The position numbers were made by a program, and so were the translations under genes. Under the pieces are notes generated by a model. It was not told the origin of the DNA, made no database searches, and saw only the letters and a program-made list of their open reading frames with translations. Positions 1 through 7,214 of a stretch of 17,398 nt of DNA are shown here, in pieces; positions within the stretch are counted from its first letter, which is position 1, and the number at the start of each line of letters is the position of its first letter. This DNA comes from Planctomycetota bacterium (lineage in GTDB: Bacteria; Planctomycetota; Planctomycetia; Pirellulales; Lacipirellulaceae), in assembly GCA_024278035.1 (NCBI GenBank), contig JAJRUA010000015.1:1-17398 (forward strand), in the 5' to 3' direction.

Positions 1-323
1 ACAAGACGCGAAGCAACAAACGCTTCCTGCTGGTAGGCTTCAAGGATTTTCGCTTGGACTATCTGAGCGGCAACATTTTGAAAGGCAGAGGCATCGACTC
101 CGTCCGAAGATTCGAGCAAATGGCTCATGCCACCGCTGCGAGGATCGAGGGTGCGTACCCACTCTCTGCCCTCAGGAATCAACGCCTCGGCCAAATCCCG
201 AATACTGAAATCCTCCGGACGCAAACTACGATCCGAAAGGGCCTCGCACAAATGCTGAACGGTTTGCGATGCGCCATCTAAGTCGTAACGACGCTTGAGT
301 TCGCGGTAATTGAGTAAAGTCAC
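1..323 (-). CDS. Probable phage major capsid protein, N-terminal part (cut by window edge)
   Basis: The reading frame starts at a GTG whose codon is the complement of 321-323 and stays open to base 1, giving about 107 residues. A GGAG Shine-Dalgarno (complement of 333-336) sits about nine bases before the start and supports it. The protein begins MTLLNYRELKRRYDLDG and contains a stretch around SIRDLAEALIPEGREW, with no signal peptide or membrane segment. It would be the shell protein of the phage head. The assignment rests mostly on position: it is the last gene of a terS-terL-portal-protease-decoration series, exactly where the major capsid gene normally sits. The HK97-fold core lies outside the window, so the fold cannot be checked here. 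Another head or connector protein is possible but less likely. Confidence 0.65.
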   Translation of the reverse strand, partial: MTLLNYRELKRRYDLDGASQTVQHLCEALSDRSLRPEDFSIRDLAEALIPEGREWVRTLDPRSGGMSHLLESSDGVDASAFQNVAAQIVQAKILEAYQQEAFVASRL

Positions 324-382
324 GATTAAAAACTCCGTCGAGTGAAATTGGTTGTAAGAAAATCAGGGAAAGGCACTTGCCC

Positions 383-853
383 TTAGGCAGCCTGCGCTCC
401 ACCTTTCAGCACTGTGCTGACAATATCAACGAGCACTCGTTTCGATGCCGTGCCTACTCGTTTCGCACATCGCCCGAACGTCCCGCTGATTGAATTCGCC
501 TCCTCGACACTCTGATCGAGAAGCTCATCGCCCGTCGTATTCTCTGTTCCTCCAATCAAGTCGCCGACTTCGTACGTCGCCGTATCGCATTCAAACTCAA
601 AGACTCCCGAGGTGGCAACTCGGATGGAGTTGGTGTTGCCAACCGGTGATGCCTGCATCGCTACGCCCACAAAATCGTTCTTCAGAGCGACTTGATTGAG
701 CAGCAACGTCGATTGATCCGTGATCGAAGAGGCCGGTTTCGCATTGTTCGTGTCGAGATAAACGAGATCGCCGATCTCAATTTCGGTGTCACTGAGGACT
801 GGTAGCATCACAGGGTTGGTGTCCCCGTATCGCCATCGCATCGTATTCGCCAT
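383..853 (-). CDS. DUF2190-like phage capsid decoration protein
   Basis: This is a 156-residue protein beginning MANTMRWRYGDTNPVMLPV. An in-frame TTG twelve bases upstream would add four residues, but a GGAG motif sits just before the ATG at 853, so the ATG is preferred. The body is beta-rich. It has the pattern seen in DUF2190/head-decoration proteins: an early segment around IEIGDLVYLDT, a central FVGVAMQ, then GVFEFECDTATYEVGDLIG and a C-terminal RVLVDIVSTVL. Family members bind the outside of the mature head shell and stabilise it. The gene lies between the prohead protease and the putative major capsid gene, the usual place for a decoration protein. About 60 bases separate it from the capsid start and about 50 from the protease stop. 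No homology search was possible, so the family call is from pattern and context. Confidence 0.72.
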   Translation of the reverse strand: MANTMRWRYGDTNPVMLPVLSDTEIEIGDLVYLDTNNAKPASSITDQSTLLLNQVALKNDFVGVAMQASPVGNTNSIRVATSGVFEFECDTATYEVGDLIGGTENTTGDELLDQSVEEANSISGTFGRCAKRVGTASKRVLVDIVSTVLKGGAQAA

Positions 854-904
854 GTTGGGCTCCAAAGAAAAATTTAGGTTGGTAAAGGTTGGGTCGTTGG
901 TTGT

Positions 905-1858
905 TTAGCGACGCGTTATCGCTTCGACGAAAGAAATCGGTGCCGAAACCGAAGAGGGTGTCAGGCTGCTTTCACGCGACTCAGGTCTCTCAGGCACTTT
1001 GTGTTGAGAAGCCGCTGCGATCAGTTGGCTACGTTCCGCCACGAGTTGCTCTACCGTTGCATCATCAGGAGCGGCAAAGAGATCATCGAGAAACGGTTCG
1101 GTTACAAGCGAAGCGGCGTTTTCCGTTTCAGGCCGCGGCAAGCCGTGGCGATCGAGCAACGACTCAATCAGCCCCCGCCGCCGAACCTGATTCAACTCTT
1201 CTGTCAGACGCTCTACTTCCTCTTGAAGCAGTCCGTTTTCCGCTGTCAATTCTTCTAAAACAGGTTGTGAATCGGTGGCTGCCTGCTCTTTTGGATCGAT
1301 ATCGGCCACTACCTCAGGAAGTGTCTCGTGCTCAAAAAGTCCTGAGGTTGTGGCGGGGTCGGCGACCAAATCGACGCTCCGAACACGGGTGATCGCTTCG
1401 ACGACAAGGTCGGTTCCTTGGCGTGTCGTTCGGGCAACGACGTTGTGCGAAAGTCCGACGTTCTCAGGGGCGTGCTCTGCGTCCCACGCCAACTGCTCCG
1501 AGAGAGCATGCTTCGGGTTGTAATGAAGGTCGCCAAATAGGCCATCTCCCGGTTTGACACAGACGTTACGAATTACCCCAAGTCGATCGCGATAATCTCT
1601 TGCCGCAAGCGGATCGCCAGCCGGATGATTCACATTGACTTTGGCCCCTTCGTAAAGGCACATGGCCGACCGCAAGGCCGCCTCTCGGTAGATTCGGCCA
1701 TTTTTTGACCGAAGCCCTAACAACTTGACGCCTCGCAAGACGCCGTTCGATCGGTCACTCTGCAAGGCAACGCCCCGCGAATCAACAAACTCTTGGACAA
1801 TTTCCGAACGCGTCTCGGCGGGTGCCACCGATGTTTCAGTAAGCAAACTTTCAGGCAT
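905..1858 (-). CDS. Prohead maturation protease with C-terminal scaffold-like coiled coil
   Basis: This 317-residue protein combines two jobs of phage head assembly. Residues about 35-175 match the prohead core protease type (T4 gp21/herpesvirus assemblin-like fold): SKNGRIYREAALR near 51, NVNHPAG near 75-81, SHN with His138 as the likely catalytic histidine, and RSVDLVADPAT with Ser161 as the likely nucleophile. The rest (about 195-317) is acidic with a coiled-coil stretch at about 198-228 (EELTAENGLLQEEVERLTEE), typical of an internal scaffold that the protease digests at maturation. The start at 1858 has a GAGG motif about seven bases upstream. The gene follows the portal gene, from which it is separated by the moron-like gene and a terminator, and precedes the decoration gene. 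Length and order fit protease-scaffold fusions known in other tailed phages. Confidence 0.82.
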   Translation of the reverse strand: MPESLLTETSVAPAETRSEIVQEFVDSRGVALQSDRSNGVLRGVKLLGLRSKNGRIYREAALRSAMCLYEGAKVNVNHPAGDPLAARDYRDRLGVIRNVCVKPGDGLFGDLHYNPKHALSEQLAWDAEHAPENVGLSHNVVARTTRQGTDLVVEAITRVRSVDLVADPATTSGLFEHETLPEVVADIDPKEQAATDSQPVLEELTAENGLLQEEVERLTEELNQVRRRGLIESLLDRHGLPRPETENAASLVTEPFLDDLFAAPDDATVEQLVAERSQLIAAASQHKVPERPESRESSLTPSSVSAPISFVEAITRR

Positions 1859-1891
1859 AACGACCTCAAGGGGACAATCGTTTACGGGAAC

Positions 1892-1935
1892 AAAAAAAGC
1901 CCCACTCCACAGCCAGTTGGCTATGAAGAGGGGCT
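1892..1935 (-). terminator. Intrinsic terminator after the moron-like gene, just before the protease gene
   Basis: Read on the minus strand, AGCCCC (complement of 1930-1935) and GGGGCT (complement of 1898-1903) form the base of a long hairpin. It continues through a mostly paired upper stem with G-U pairs and closes with AGCC-AACT-GGCT at the tip. Seven T residues follow at once. The form is that of a strong Rho-independent terminator for transcripts arriving from the 2099-2302 gene and the portal gene. It ends only about 34 bases before the protease start codon, so downstream head genes need readthrough, antitermination or an unseen promoter. Confidence 0.75.
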
Positions 1936-1959
1936 CGAGAAAGGATGCCTTCCCTTAGT

Positions 1960-2048
1960 GATTAAAACTCATCTCAAAACCTACCTAAGAGCATCCGGCG
2001 GCCCGAGAAAGACCAAGGGATCTAAAGGTTTTGGGACGTGCAGTAAAA
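1960..2048. repeat. Dispersed hairpin-forming element, copy A
   Basis: This intergenic segment aligns along its whole length with 7215-7301, with roughly two thirds to three quarters of positions identical. The best-conserved blocks are CGAGAAAGACC (about 2004-2014) and ACGTGCAGTA (2036-2045). Its ends pair: TCTCAAAACC at 1972-1981 against GGTTTTGGGA at 2027-2036, ten base pairs with one G-U. Copy B keeps a shorter form of this outer pairing. It may be a small non-autonomous transposable element or IS remnant with terminal inverted repeats, or a structured RNA. The sequence does not decide between these, and no target-site duplication was obvious. Confidence 0.55.
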
Positions 2049-2098
2049 CACGGGGAAGGCTCGGCTCGATGCCGTTGGATTGAGTGGAGCGCCTTTTG

Positions 2099-2302
2099 CT
2101 ACTTAACCATTCGGTCTGTAGCCATTCGCACTTGTTGGATCGCTCCGTCTTGGATGCTAAGTGTCAATGAAACCGACCCGTAGTAACCACGCTGCGATGC
2201 TTCTGTCAGTAGGCGTACGAAAGCCGCTTCGGCTTGCTCTGCTTTGCCAGAGCGAGGGCGGCTAGATCGCTTAGCAGATTGGGTGTTAATCATGAGGCCC
2301 AT
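2099..2302 (-). CDS. Small DUF2292-like protein, moron-like gene in the head module
   Basis: This is a 67-residue protein if translation starts at the first ATG, or 64 if it starts at Met4 (2293). It has a basic, Ser/Arg-rich N-terminus (residues about 8-20), a helix around EQAEAAFVRLLTEA, and then YYGSVSLTLSIQDGAIQQVR. That last part resembles the short beta module of DUF2292/YezD-like proteins (a GSV-x-hydrophobic-x-hydrophobic-DG-hydrophobic-x-Q-hydrophobic pattern). No function is established. A candidate -10 hexamer overlaps the first ATG, which would put the transcript start at about the Met4 codon and favour the 64-residue, leaderless form. The gene sits between portal and protease, where phages do not usually need an extra gene. 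Its own candidate promoter and a terminator downstream suggest an autonomously expressed cargo gene. The family call is a resemblance only. Confidence 0.6.
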   Translation of the reverse strand: MGLMINTQSAKRSSRPRSGKAEQAEAAFVRLLTEASQRGYYGSVSLTLSIQDGAIQQVRMATDRMVK

Positions 2303-2329
2303 TCTAGCATAATGAACTTACGTACACAA
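2301..2329 (-). promoter_or_regulatory. Candidate sigma70-type promoter for the moron-like gene
   Basis: On the minus strand, TTGTGT (complement of 2324-2329) and TAGAAT (complement of 2301-2306) are separated by exactly 17 bases. An alternative -10, TATGCT, overlaps just upstream. The predicted transcription start is about 2294-2295, at the second candidate ATG, so the mRNA may be leaderless. The -10 region, TATGCTAGAATGGGCCT, is nearly repeated in the other candidate promoter at 11127-11159. Confidence 0.45.
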
Positions 2330-2348
2330 TCTTTGTTTTCGGCCACCC

Positions 2349-3749
2349 TCACCCTTCGCTCGTAACGGGATCACTATCCGTGTGAAGCCGGCGGTTTTTC
2401 TGTTCTTGATCGTAATCAAGGCCAAGCCGCTGGCTCCATGTTTGGGTTGAGAGCACCCCGTAGCGGTGCGCGATTTGATCGACTTGGGCTTCCTTGAGCC
2501 GATCACGCACTTGGACGGAGGGAGGGGTTGCTTGAATCTGCACAACGCGACGTGCTTCAGTACTCAAAGCGCCAGAAGAAACTGCGTTGTCAAGAACAAC
2601 ATCGAAGAGACGCATGTCCTCTTCGATCACCGTTGCCTGCAATCGATCAAACATTTTTACCGCCGGTCCCTCAGCGACCAACGTTGAGGAAAGGCTCGCG
2701 TTCGAGGCGTCGGAAGTGAACATAAACTCCGGCATCACTAGCCGTGATGCAATCGCACGTAGTTCCGCCTGAAGAATCTTGACATAGCTGCTGGCATCGA
2801 TGCCGGTCGTGGGGAAATCGTATTCAAGGCCCGCCGGGGCATCGAGAATCGTCCCCGGACCGTACTCAGAAACGCGGCGTATTTTTCCGGAGCTATCGAC
2901 GCGTTCGCTATTCGATTGATCAGAGACAAACTGCTCCACGCCACTACGGGTGGCAGAACGATGCTTACGAATTAAGGCAATTGCCGATTGAATCTCAGCC
3001 ACCACGCTCATATTGCGGAGCAATTTTTCCGCTCGACGGAGGTTCTTCCGAACCGGCAAGTAAAGCGGTAATCCTCGCTTTACATTCCGGTCAACATTCG
3101 CCTTGCGATGCTGTATTTGCGACGCATCGACCAAATGGCCATCAATGTAATAGCCCAGCACCGTCTCCACGTCACGTTGGTCGGTCAAGATACCATGGCT
3201 GGCTGCTGGGTTTGTGGTCAAATCCGAGGGAGTCGCGATTTGCTCGGGCTCAACAAAGCGTATCCGTGTTCTTCCTCCGCCATCCACAAACAACCGCAAA
3301 AATAATTCGCCGTCCCGATCCAAACGGCGAACCATCTCTTGTTGCCGAGATCGCCAACGATTCTCGAAAAGAAAATCATCCAGGATCAATTGAGCTTCTT
3401 GGGCATATTTGGTAGACGCTTCGATCCCTTTACGTATCGTCACATGGTAACAATGTCCCGGGCCAACGATATAGCTGATCCGATTCTCATGGCCATTGAT
3501 CGCAAATTCATTGGTAAGAGCGAGTCGCCGACAGGCATCACGGATTTCGCCAAGTTGTGGTGGGCTAATCGACGCTGATTGTCCCGGCTGTCCTCCTGCC
3601 GACACGGGTGACCACCAGCCTTCTTCCTCCCCGGCATACGCCTCACGAGGGTCAACAAAATTATCCCATAAAGAGCCGAACGCTTCGGTCAATCGGTTTT
3701 CAAGCTGAGTAATACCATGAGCTGATTCGCCTTCGTTCAAGTAATTCAT
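2349..3749 (-). CDS. Phage portal protein, lambda-type
   Basis: The portal forms the dodecameric ring at one head vertex through which DNA is packed, and it docks the terminase. The protein has 466 residues from the ATG at 3749, starting MNYLNEGESAHGITQLENR. A GTG 39 bases upstream is in frame but falls inside an inverted repeat and is not preferred. Portal-like features are an N-terminal clip/wing region with RWRSRQQEMVRRLDRDGELF (about 131-150), the DASQIQHRKANVDRNVKRGLPLYLPV region (about 208-233; the lambda gpB-like segment where the chain turns into the stem), a basic helical segment (about 235-265), and LRAIASRLVMPEFMF followed by SNASLSST (about 330-355), the usual C-terminal signature. 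It follows the large terminase gene and precedes protease and capsid genes, the standard order. No strong Shine-Dalgarno is seen. Confidence 0.88.
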   Translation of the reverse strand: MNYLNEGESAHGITQLENRLTEAFGSLWDNFVDPREAYAGEEEGWWSPVSAGGQPGQSASISPPQLGEIRDACRRLALTNEFAINGHENRISYIVGPGHCYHVTIRKGIEASTKYAQEAQLILDDFLFENRWRSRQQEMVRRLDRDGELFLRLFVDGGGRTRIRFVEPEQIATPSDLTTNPAASHGILTDQRDVETVLGYYIDGHLVDASQIQHRKANVDRNVKRGLPLYLPVRKNLRRAEKLLRNMSVVAEIQSAIALIRKHRSATRSGVEQFVSDQSNSERVDSSGKIRRVSEYGPGTILDAPAGLEYDFPTTGIDASSYVKILQAELRAIASRLVMPEFMFTSDASNASLSSTLVAEGPAVKMFDRLQATVIEEDMRLFDVVLDNAVSSGALSTEARRVVQIQATPPSVQVRDRLKEAQVDQIAHRYGVLSTQTWSQRLGLDYDQEQKNRRLHTDSDPVTSEG

Positions 3750-3785
3750 CTTATGTTCTTTGGTGGGAGTTTGGGGAATAGGAAT

Positions 3786-3900
3786 CACGCAAAGGCGCTA
3801 AGACGCAAAGAATTGTGCTAAAAAACACGGGTTCCGTTGCCTTTCCCTATGCCTCTGCGCGATTTATTTTTCTTTCGCTTTTCCTTTGCGCCTTTGCATG
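3786..3900. repeat. REP/MITE-like inverted repeat between large terminase and portal
   Basis: The left end, CACGCAAAGGCGCT (3786-3799), is repeated in inverted form at the right end, where the complement reads CATGCAAAGGCGCA (3887-3900), 12 of 14 identical. Related GACGCAAAG and GCGAAAG motifs lie just inside each arm. The spacing between arms is about 87 bases and contains no gene. CGCAAAGGCGC-type palindromes occur as dispersed intergenic repeats in many genomes, so this may be a small mobile or REP-like element. It ends nine bases before the large terminase stop and fills the only gap between the two genes. Confidence 0.6.
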
Positions 3901-3908
3901 AGACCTTT

Positions 3909-5516
3909 TTAACCAACAGCGATTCGATCGCCCAAGCCATCGTCTTGCCCTCGCTGCCGCCATATTTCTTCAGCAAGTCGCAAAGCCATCTCCAGCGAGT
4001 CGGGCCCGTCATCATGGGCACCGATCGGAAAATCACGGAGTTGATCGACTAACAATTGCGTCGAGGTGCAACCGCGTTTGAATCGAAAGCGACGCTGCGA
4101 CAGATAGGGCCCCAACCGACGGATTCGCATCGCTTTGTTCGTATAGTTCTGAATCTCAAAAGGCGAGACGCCAAGTAAGCCGCGGCGCCGGAACTCGGAG
4201 ATGAACTCACCGGACAGCAATTGTTGCCATTGATTTGCCTCAACCCCCATTGCGTCGGGCCGAAAGCGTTCGTACCAAGTGACACTGTCGGCAACCATCA
4301 ACGAAGTGGTCCGGCGTGCCAAGTCCGCTTGCACATAAATGATTCCTTCGGGATCAACTCCCAGCATAATTAGGGCCGAGTAGTCTCCCTGCCTCGCGTC
4401 GCGTCCTTTGCTCGGATCAAGTGCCATCGTTCGCAATGTTAAATCCTTAGGCCATTCGTCGAACCAACAGGTCTCGTCAAAATAGGATTCGGGCCATTCG
4501 CAACGCTCCGGATCAATTGGCGAACTCTGTTTCTCCCGTTCAAAAGCCGTATGGCCGCTCTCGACCCGCATTCGCATAAGCGTGTAAAGGTCCTCCTCTT
4601 CCGGCCAAAGTAAATCGGTGCCCGCCTCCATCGCCAAACGGTGGGTGTCGTAAAATTGCTTTGCTTTTATGGAGGAGTCCGGGTTCTCTGCATCGCAATA
4701 GATCGTTTCCCATTCTTGCCACAATTCCATATCATCGGGCCAACAAGCGATTGCCTGAAAGGTACGCGAAGCCCAGCCTGGCGTTTGACCTAACCTCATT
4801 GCTAACGCCTCACGGTGCAAGGCGGTTGCAAGGTTGATGACGTTGGTCTCTTTTGTTCCCGCCTTAAGTAGCGTGCCGTGGAACCAATCGAACGATAAGG
4901 CCCGCAAGTAGGGCGACGCCATGTGACGATCGTTCTCCAGGTCGTCACAAACGATCAATGTTGGCCGATTAGCACGTCGCCGTCGACCACGAATCCGCTG
5001 CCCTGTTCCATAGGCCTCGATCACCACACCGTTGCACAGTTCAATGCCGGTCGCTTGCCAACGAGGGCCCCGTCCAACGGATCGCGGGTAAGCTTCTGCC
5101 AAGTGTTCGTTCTCAAGCAACTCGGTCTTGACGTTCTCCAGGTGAGCGTGGGCTTGGTCCTTGGTATCGGAGACGATCCAAATGTACGGTTCCTCTCCCT
5201 CAATAGCAGCACGAAGAACCCCCGCCAATGTGGCGACGGTCGACTTGGCTCCCCCCCGAGGTCCAACCAAGTTGACTTTTGTGCCACGTTGGGTCGTCAT
5301 CAAGTCAATTTGATCCGCTAACCAACGGTGCATCGACGAAGGTGGCTTCGCAAAGTGGTTCGGCAAATATCGTTGTCCCCAAACCAGCAACCCTTCCGGC
5401 TGTTCACTTGCTTTTGTTTCACACGGAACCCCTGCGAAAGCATTTGCCAAAGTGTTTTTTAGTGTCCGAGCCAATCGGGTAAGGACATCCGCGTTCCGTT
5501 GGTGGCGATAGGTCAT
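3909..5516 (-). CDS. terL: Phage terminase large subunit (packaging ATPase and nuclease)
   Basis: TerL pumps DNA into the prohead with its N-terminal ATPase and cuts the concatemer with its C-terminal RNase H-like nuclease. The 535-residue protein is full length. Walker A is VGPRGGAKST (84-93), Walker B with catalytic acid is TLIVCDDLEN (186-195), and the coupling motif is NLATALH (228-234). The nuclease metal ligands are plausibly Asp367 in ALDPSKG, Glu426 in GVEANQW and the acids of HDDGPDSLEMA (501-511). The start ATG at 5516 overlaps the small terminase stop by four bases (ATGA), so the two are translationally coupled. No key residue is missing, which argues against a decayed prophage. 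The family type (pac, cos or headful) cannot be told by eye. Confidence 0.95.
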   Translation of the reverse strand: MTYRHQRNADVLTRLARTLKNTLANAFAGVPCETKASEQPEGLLVWGQRYLPNHFAKPPSSMHRWLADQIDLMTTQRGTKVNLVGPRGGAKSTVATLAGVLRAAIEGEEPYIWIVSDTKDQAHAHLENVKTELLENEHLAEAYPRSVGRGPRWQATGIELCNGVVIEAYGTGQRIRGRRRRANRPTLIVCDDLENDRHMASPYLRALSFDWFHGTLLKAGTKETNVINLATALHREALAMRLGQTPGWASRTFQAIACWPDDMELWQEWETIYCDAENPDSSIKAKQFYDTHRLAMEAGTDLLWPEEEDLYTLMRMRVESGHTAFEREKQSSPIDPERCEWPESYFDETCWFDEWPKDLTLRTMALDPSKGRDARQGDYSALIMLGVDPEGIIYVQADLARRTTSLMVADSVTWYERFRPDAMGVEANQWQQLLSGEFISEFRRRGLLGVSPFEIQNYTNKAMRIRRLGPYLSQRRFRFKRGCTSTQLLVDQLRDFPIGAHDDGPDSLEMALRLAEEIWRQRGQDDGLGDRIAVG

Positions 5517-6001
5517 AGCGACGCCTCCTTGGTGCTACTCGTTTCGTCCTCTTTGCCGATCGACTCATGCTCGATCAGCAGCGGATCAGCAAACGAGTTG
5601 GCCAATTCGCTCAGCTTGTCGAGCACCCGCTGTCGGTCTTCTTCATGACGTACGACGCCAGCAATCCCGCTTGCTACTGCACCAAGAAAACGGACCAGCT
5701 CGCGACGGCTTACCGCTCCCACGTCGCGCCGGGCGTAACGCTCGGGGGCTCGCCGTTCAAGCCACCAGACGCTCGCCCGCCAGTGGCGTTCGTCCCGGGC
5801 CGCTTGCTGCAAATTCCGCATGTGGGCCAGCTCACACCCTGCTTCCGCGCGGCGCAATGCCACGGCAAAAGCAGGGTCGGCATGGGCCGTCTCTTCTAGT
5901 GATGCCGGCGTACAGCCGACGTACTTCGCTGCCGTTTCACGATCGCAACCGACGGAGATAATCAACGTCGCTTCGCGCTTTTGGTCATCCGTGAGAGTCA
6001 T
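5513..6001 (-). CDS. terS: Phage terminase small subunit
   Basis: This is a 162-residue protein. TerS recognises the packaging site on phage DNA and hands it to TerL. The N-terminal third contains a helix-turn-helix-like segment, REATLIISVGCDRETAAKYV followed by GCTPASLEETAHADPAFAVALRRAE (about 9-53). Then comes WWLERRAPERYARRD (about 79-93), a run very characteristic of small terminases and related phage HTH proteins. The C-terminus is acidic and helical, which suits oligomerisation and TerL contact. The stop overlaps the terL start by four bases, and this position directly upstream of terL is the strongest support. Small terminases diverge quickly, so sequence alone would be weaker. Confidence 0.85.
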   Translation of the reverse strand: MTLTDDQKREATLIISVGCDRETAAKYVGCTPASLEETAHADPAFAVALRRAEAGCELAHMRNLQQAARDERHWRASVWWLERRAPERYARRDVGAVSRRELVRFLGAVASGIAGVVRHEEDRQRVLDKLSELANSFADPLLIEHESIGKEDETSSTKEASL

Positions 6002-6066
6002 ACGTTTCTCGATTCCGGGGTTCCGAACCAGGATGGCCCGGCTAGATTGTGGCGACGAGTGGGTAT

Positions 6067-7188
6067 TTATGCGGCGACAGGGATTGGTTCTCCGTGGTAC
6101 TCGAAGGAGACGACGGCCCTTCCTGCTGAGCTGCGATAGGCACGAAAGGCTGACCGCTTTCTACGTCCCTCTTGGCCCGTCTTTTTGACGTTGGCCGTCC
6201 TCCACAATGGGGAATGACGACAATGGTTAATCAAAGCCGGATGGCTACTCGTGACGTTGATCCGTAAACCTTCGTCCCGATGTAACTGCGCTACAGCGGC
6301 AACCGTCCGCATTCCGATACCGATTCCTTGATAGTCGGGCAGCGTAACGATCCGAGTAAACCGACGGTGTTTCTTCTTCGCAATCACTGGAAGCGTTGCG
6401 GCAAAGCTGACCGGTTCGCCGTTCCAAGTAGCCAGGTAGCAACGTGCCTGAGGGGCAATCGTTCCGGTTAAATAGTGATGACGCGCAAACAGTCGCCAAG
6501 CATCCACTCGGCAGCGATGGATTTCCAACTCGAGACTCGGTCGCCGAAGACGCCTCCGCTGTAATTGGCCCGTTGCCATGTCCAAAATCCAGTCTGGTTC
6601 AAGCCACTCTGCCACATCGTAGTGACACGTCACGGCAATAAACCGACAAGGCAAGTTCCCCTTGCGAATCCCCTTCGCAATCGCTGCCGAGCAAATCCGA
6701 GCGACGTTTCGGTCCACCACGCTCGTGAACTCATCAAAAGCAACCAAAGGTGGCTGTCCCGATGCCTCTTCGCTCTCAGCTCCCTTGGCCAAGGCCCGCG
6801 CCAAGTCACAACGAAACCGCTCTCCATTGCTAAGCACCGTGTACGGCTTAACCCATGATGGAGGCGAACCAAAACCAACAGCGGTAAACAATTCGACAAC
6901 TTTCCGAACCGGCAAATCACCAAAGCAATCGATCACCGCCTTATCTGTCGGCCACGCGGGCGGATCATAAAGCTCTTGCTGATAAGCTTCTCTGGCGACT
7001 GTGCTCTTGCCGCTCCCTGAAGGGCCGACCACGAGGCCAATCGACCACTCTTCGTCCTCATCAGGCAATTCAACAGAAAAGGCCTCCGTCGATCGTTCCC
7101 CCAAAGGGACATCAAACATTCCGGCGACTTGCTGTACACGAAACGAATCGTAGACAGGACAATCGACCGTGACTTCCAGTTCAGGCAT
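6067..7188 (-). CDS. Soluble ABC-type ATPase fused to a GNAT acyltransferase (COG2401-like)
   Basis: This is a 373-residue two-domain protein. Residues about 45-215 form an ABC nucleotide-binding domain: Walker A GPSGSGKST (55-63), signature LSNGERFRCDLARAL (119-133), Walker B LVAFDEFTSVVD (148-159) and a switch histidine in VTCHYDV (His189). Residues about 220-365 form a GNAT domain: YLATWNGEPVSFAATLPV (251-268), then RIVTLPDYQGIGIGMRTV (279-296) carrying the acyl-CoA pyrophosphate loop. No membrane segment is present, so it is not a transporter. COG2401 groups ABC ATPases fused to a predicted acetyltransferase, and phage Mu Mom is a GNAT-related enzyme that modifies adenine in DNA. A nucleic-acid modification role is therefore plausible but inferred. 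The start has GGAG eight bases upstream. The gene lies between the ParB-like gene and terS. Confidence 0.82.
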   Translation of the reverse strand: MPELEVTVDCPVYDSFRVQQVAGMFDVPLGERSTEAFSVELPDEDEEWSIGLVVGPSGSGKSTVAREAYQQELYDPPAWPTDKAVIDCFGDLPVRKVVELFTAVGFGSPPSWVKPYTVLSNGERFRCDLARALAKGAESEEASGQPPLVAFDEFTSVVDRNVARICSAAIAKGIRKGNLPCRFIAVTCHYDVAEWLEPDWILDMATGQLQRRRLRRPSLELEIHRCRVDAWRLFARHHYLTGTIAPQARCYLATWNGEPVSFAATLPVIAKKKHRRFTRIVTLPDYQGIGIGMRTVAAVAQLHRDEGLRINVTSSHPALINHCRHSPLWRTANVKKTGQEGRRKRSAFRAYRSSAGRAVVSFEYHGEPIPVAA

Positions 7189-7214
7189 TCGATTTCTCCG
7201 AGTGCAGGGTGTTT

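Noticed and set aside
2981..3415. Plus-strand open frame of 144 codons
   Set aside because: It lies wholly inside the portal gene on the other strand, has no recognisable domain or start signal, and its composition is that of an antisense shadow.
6067..7188. ABC transporter ATP-binding protein
   Set aside because: There is no membrane partner nearby and the protein carries a GNAT domain, so transport is unlikely.
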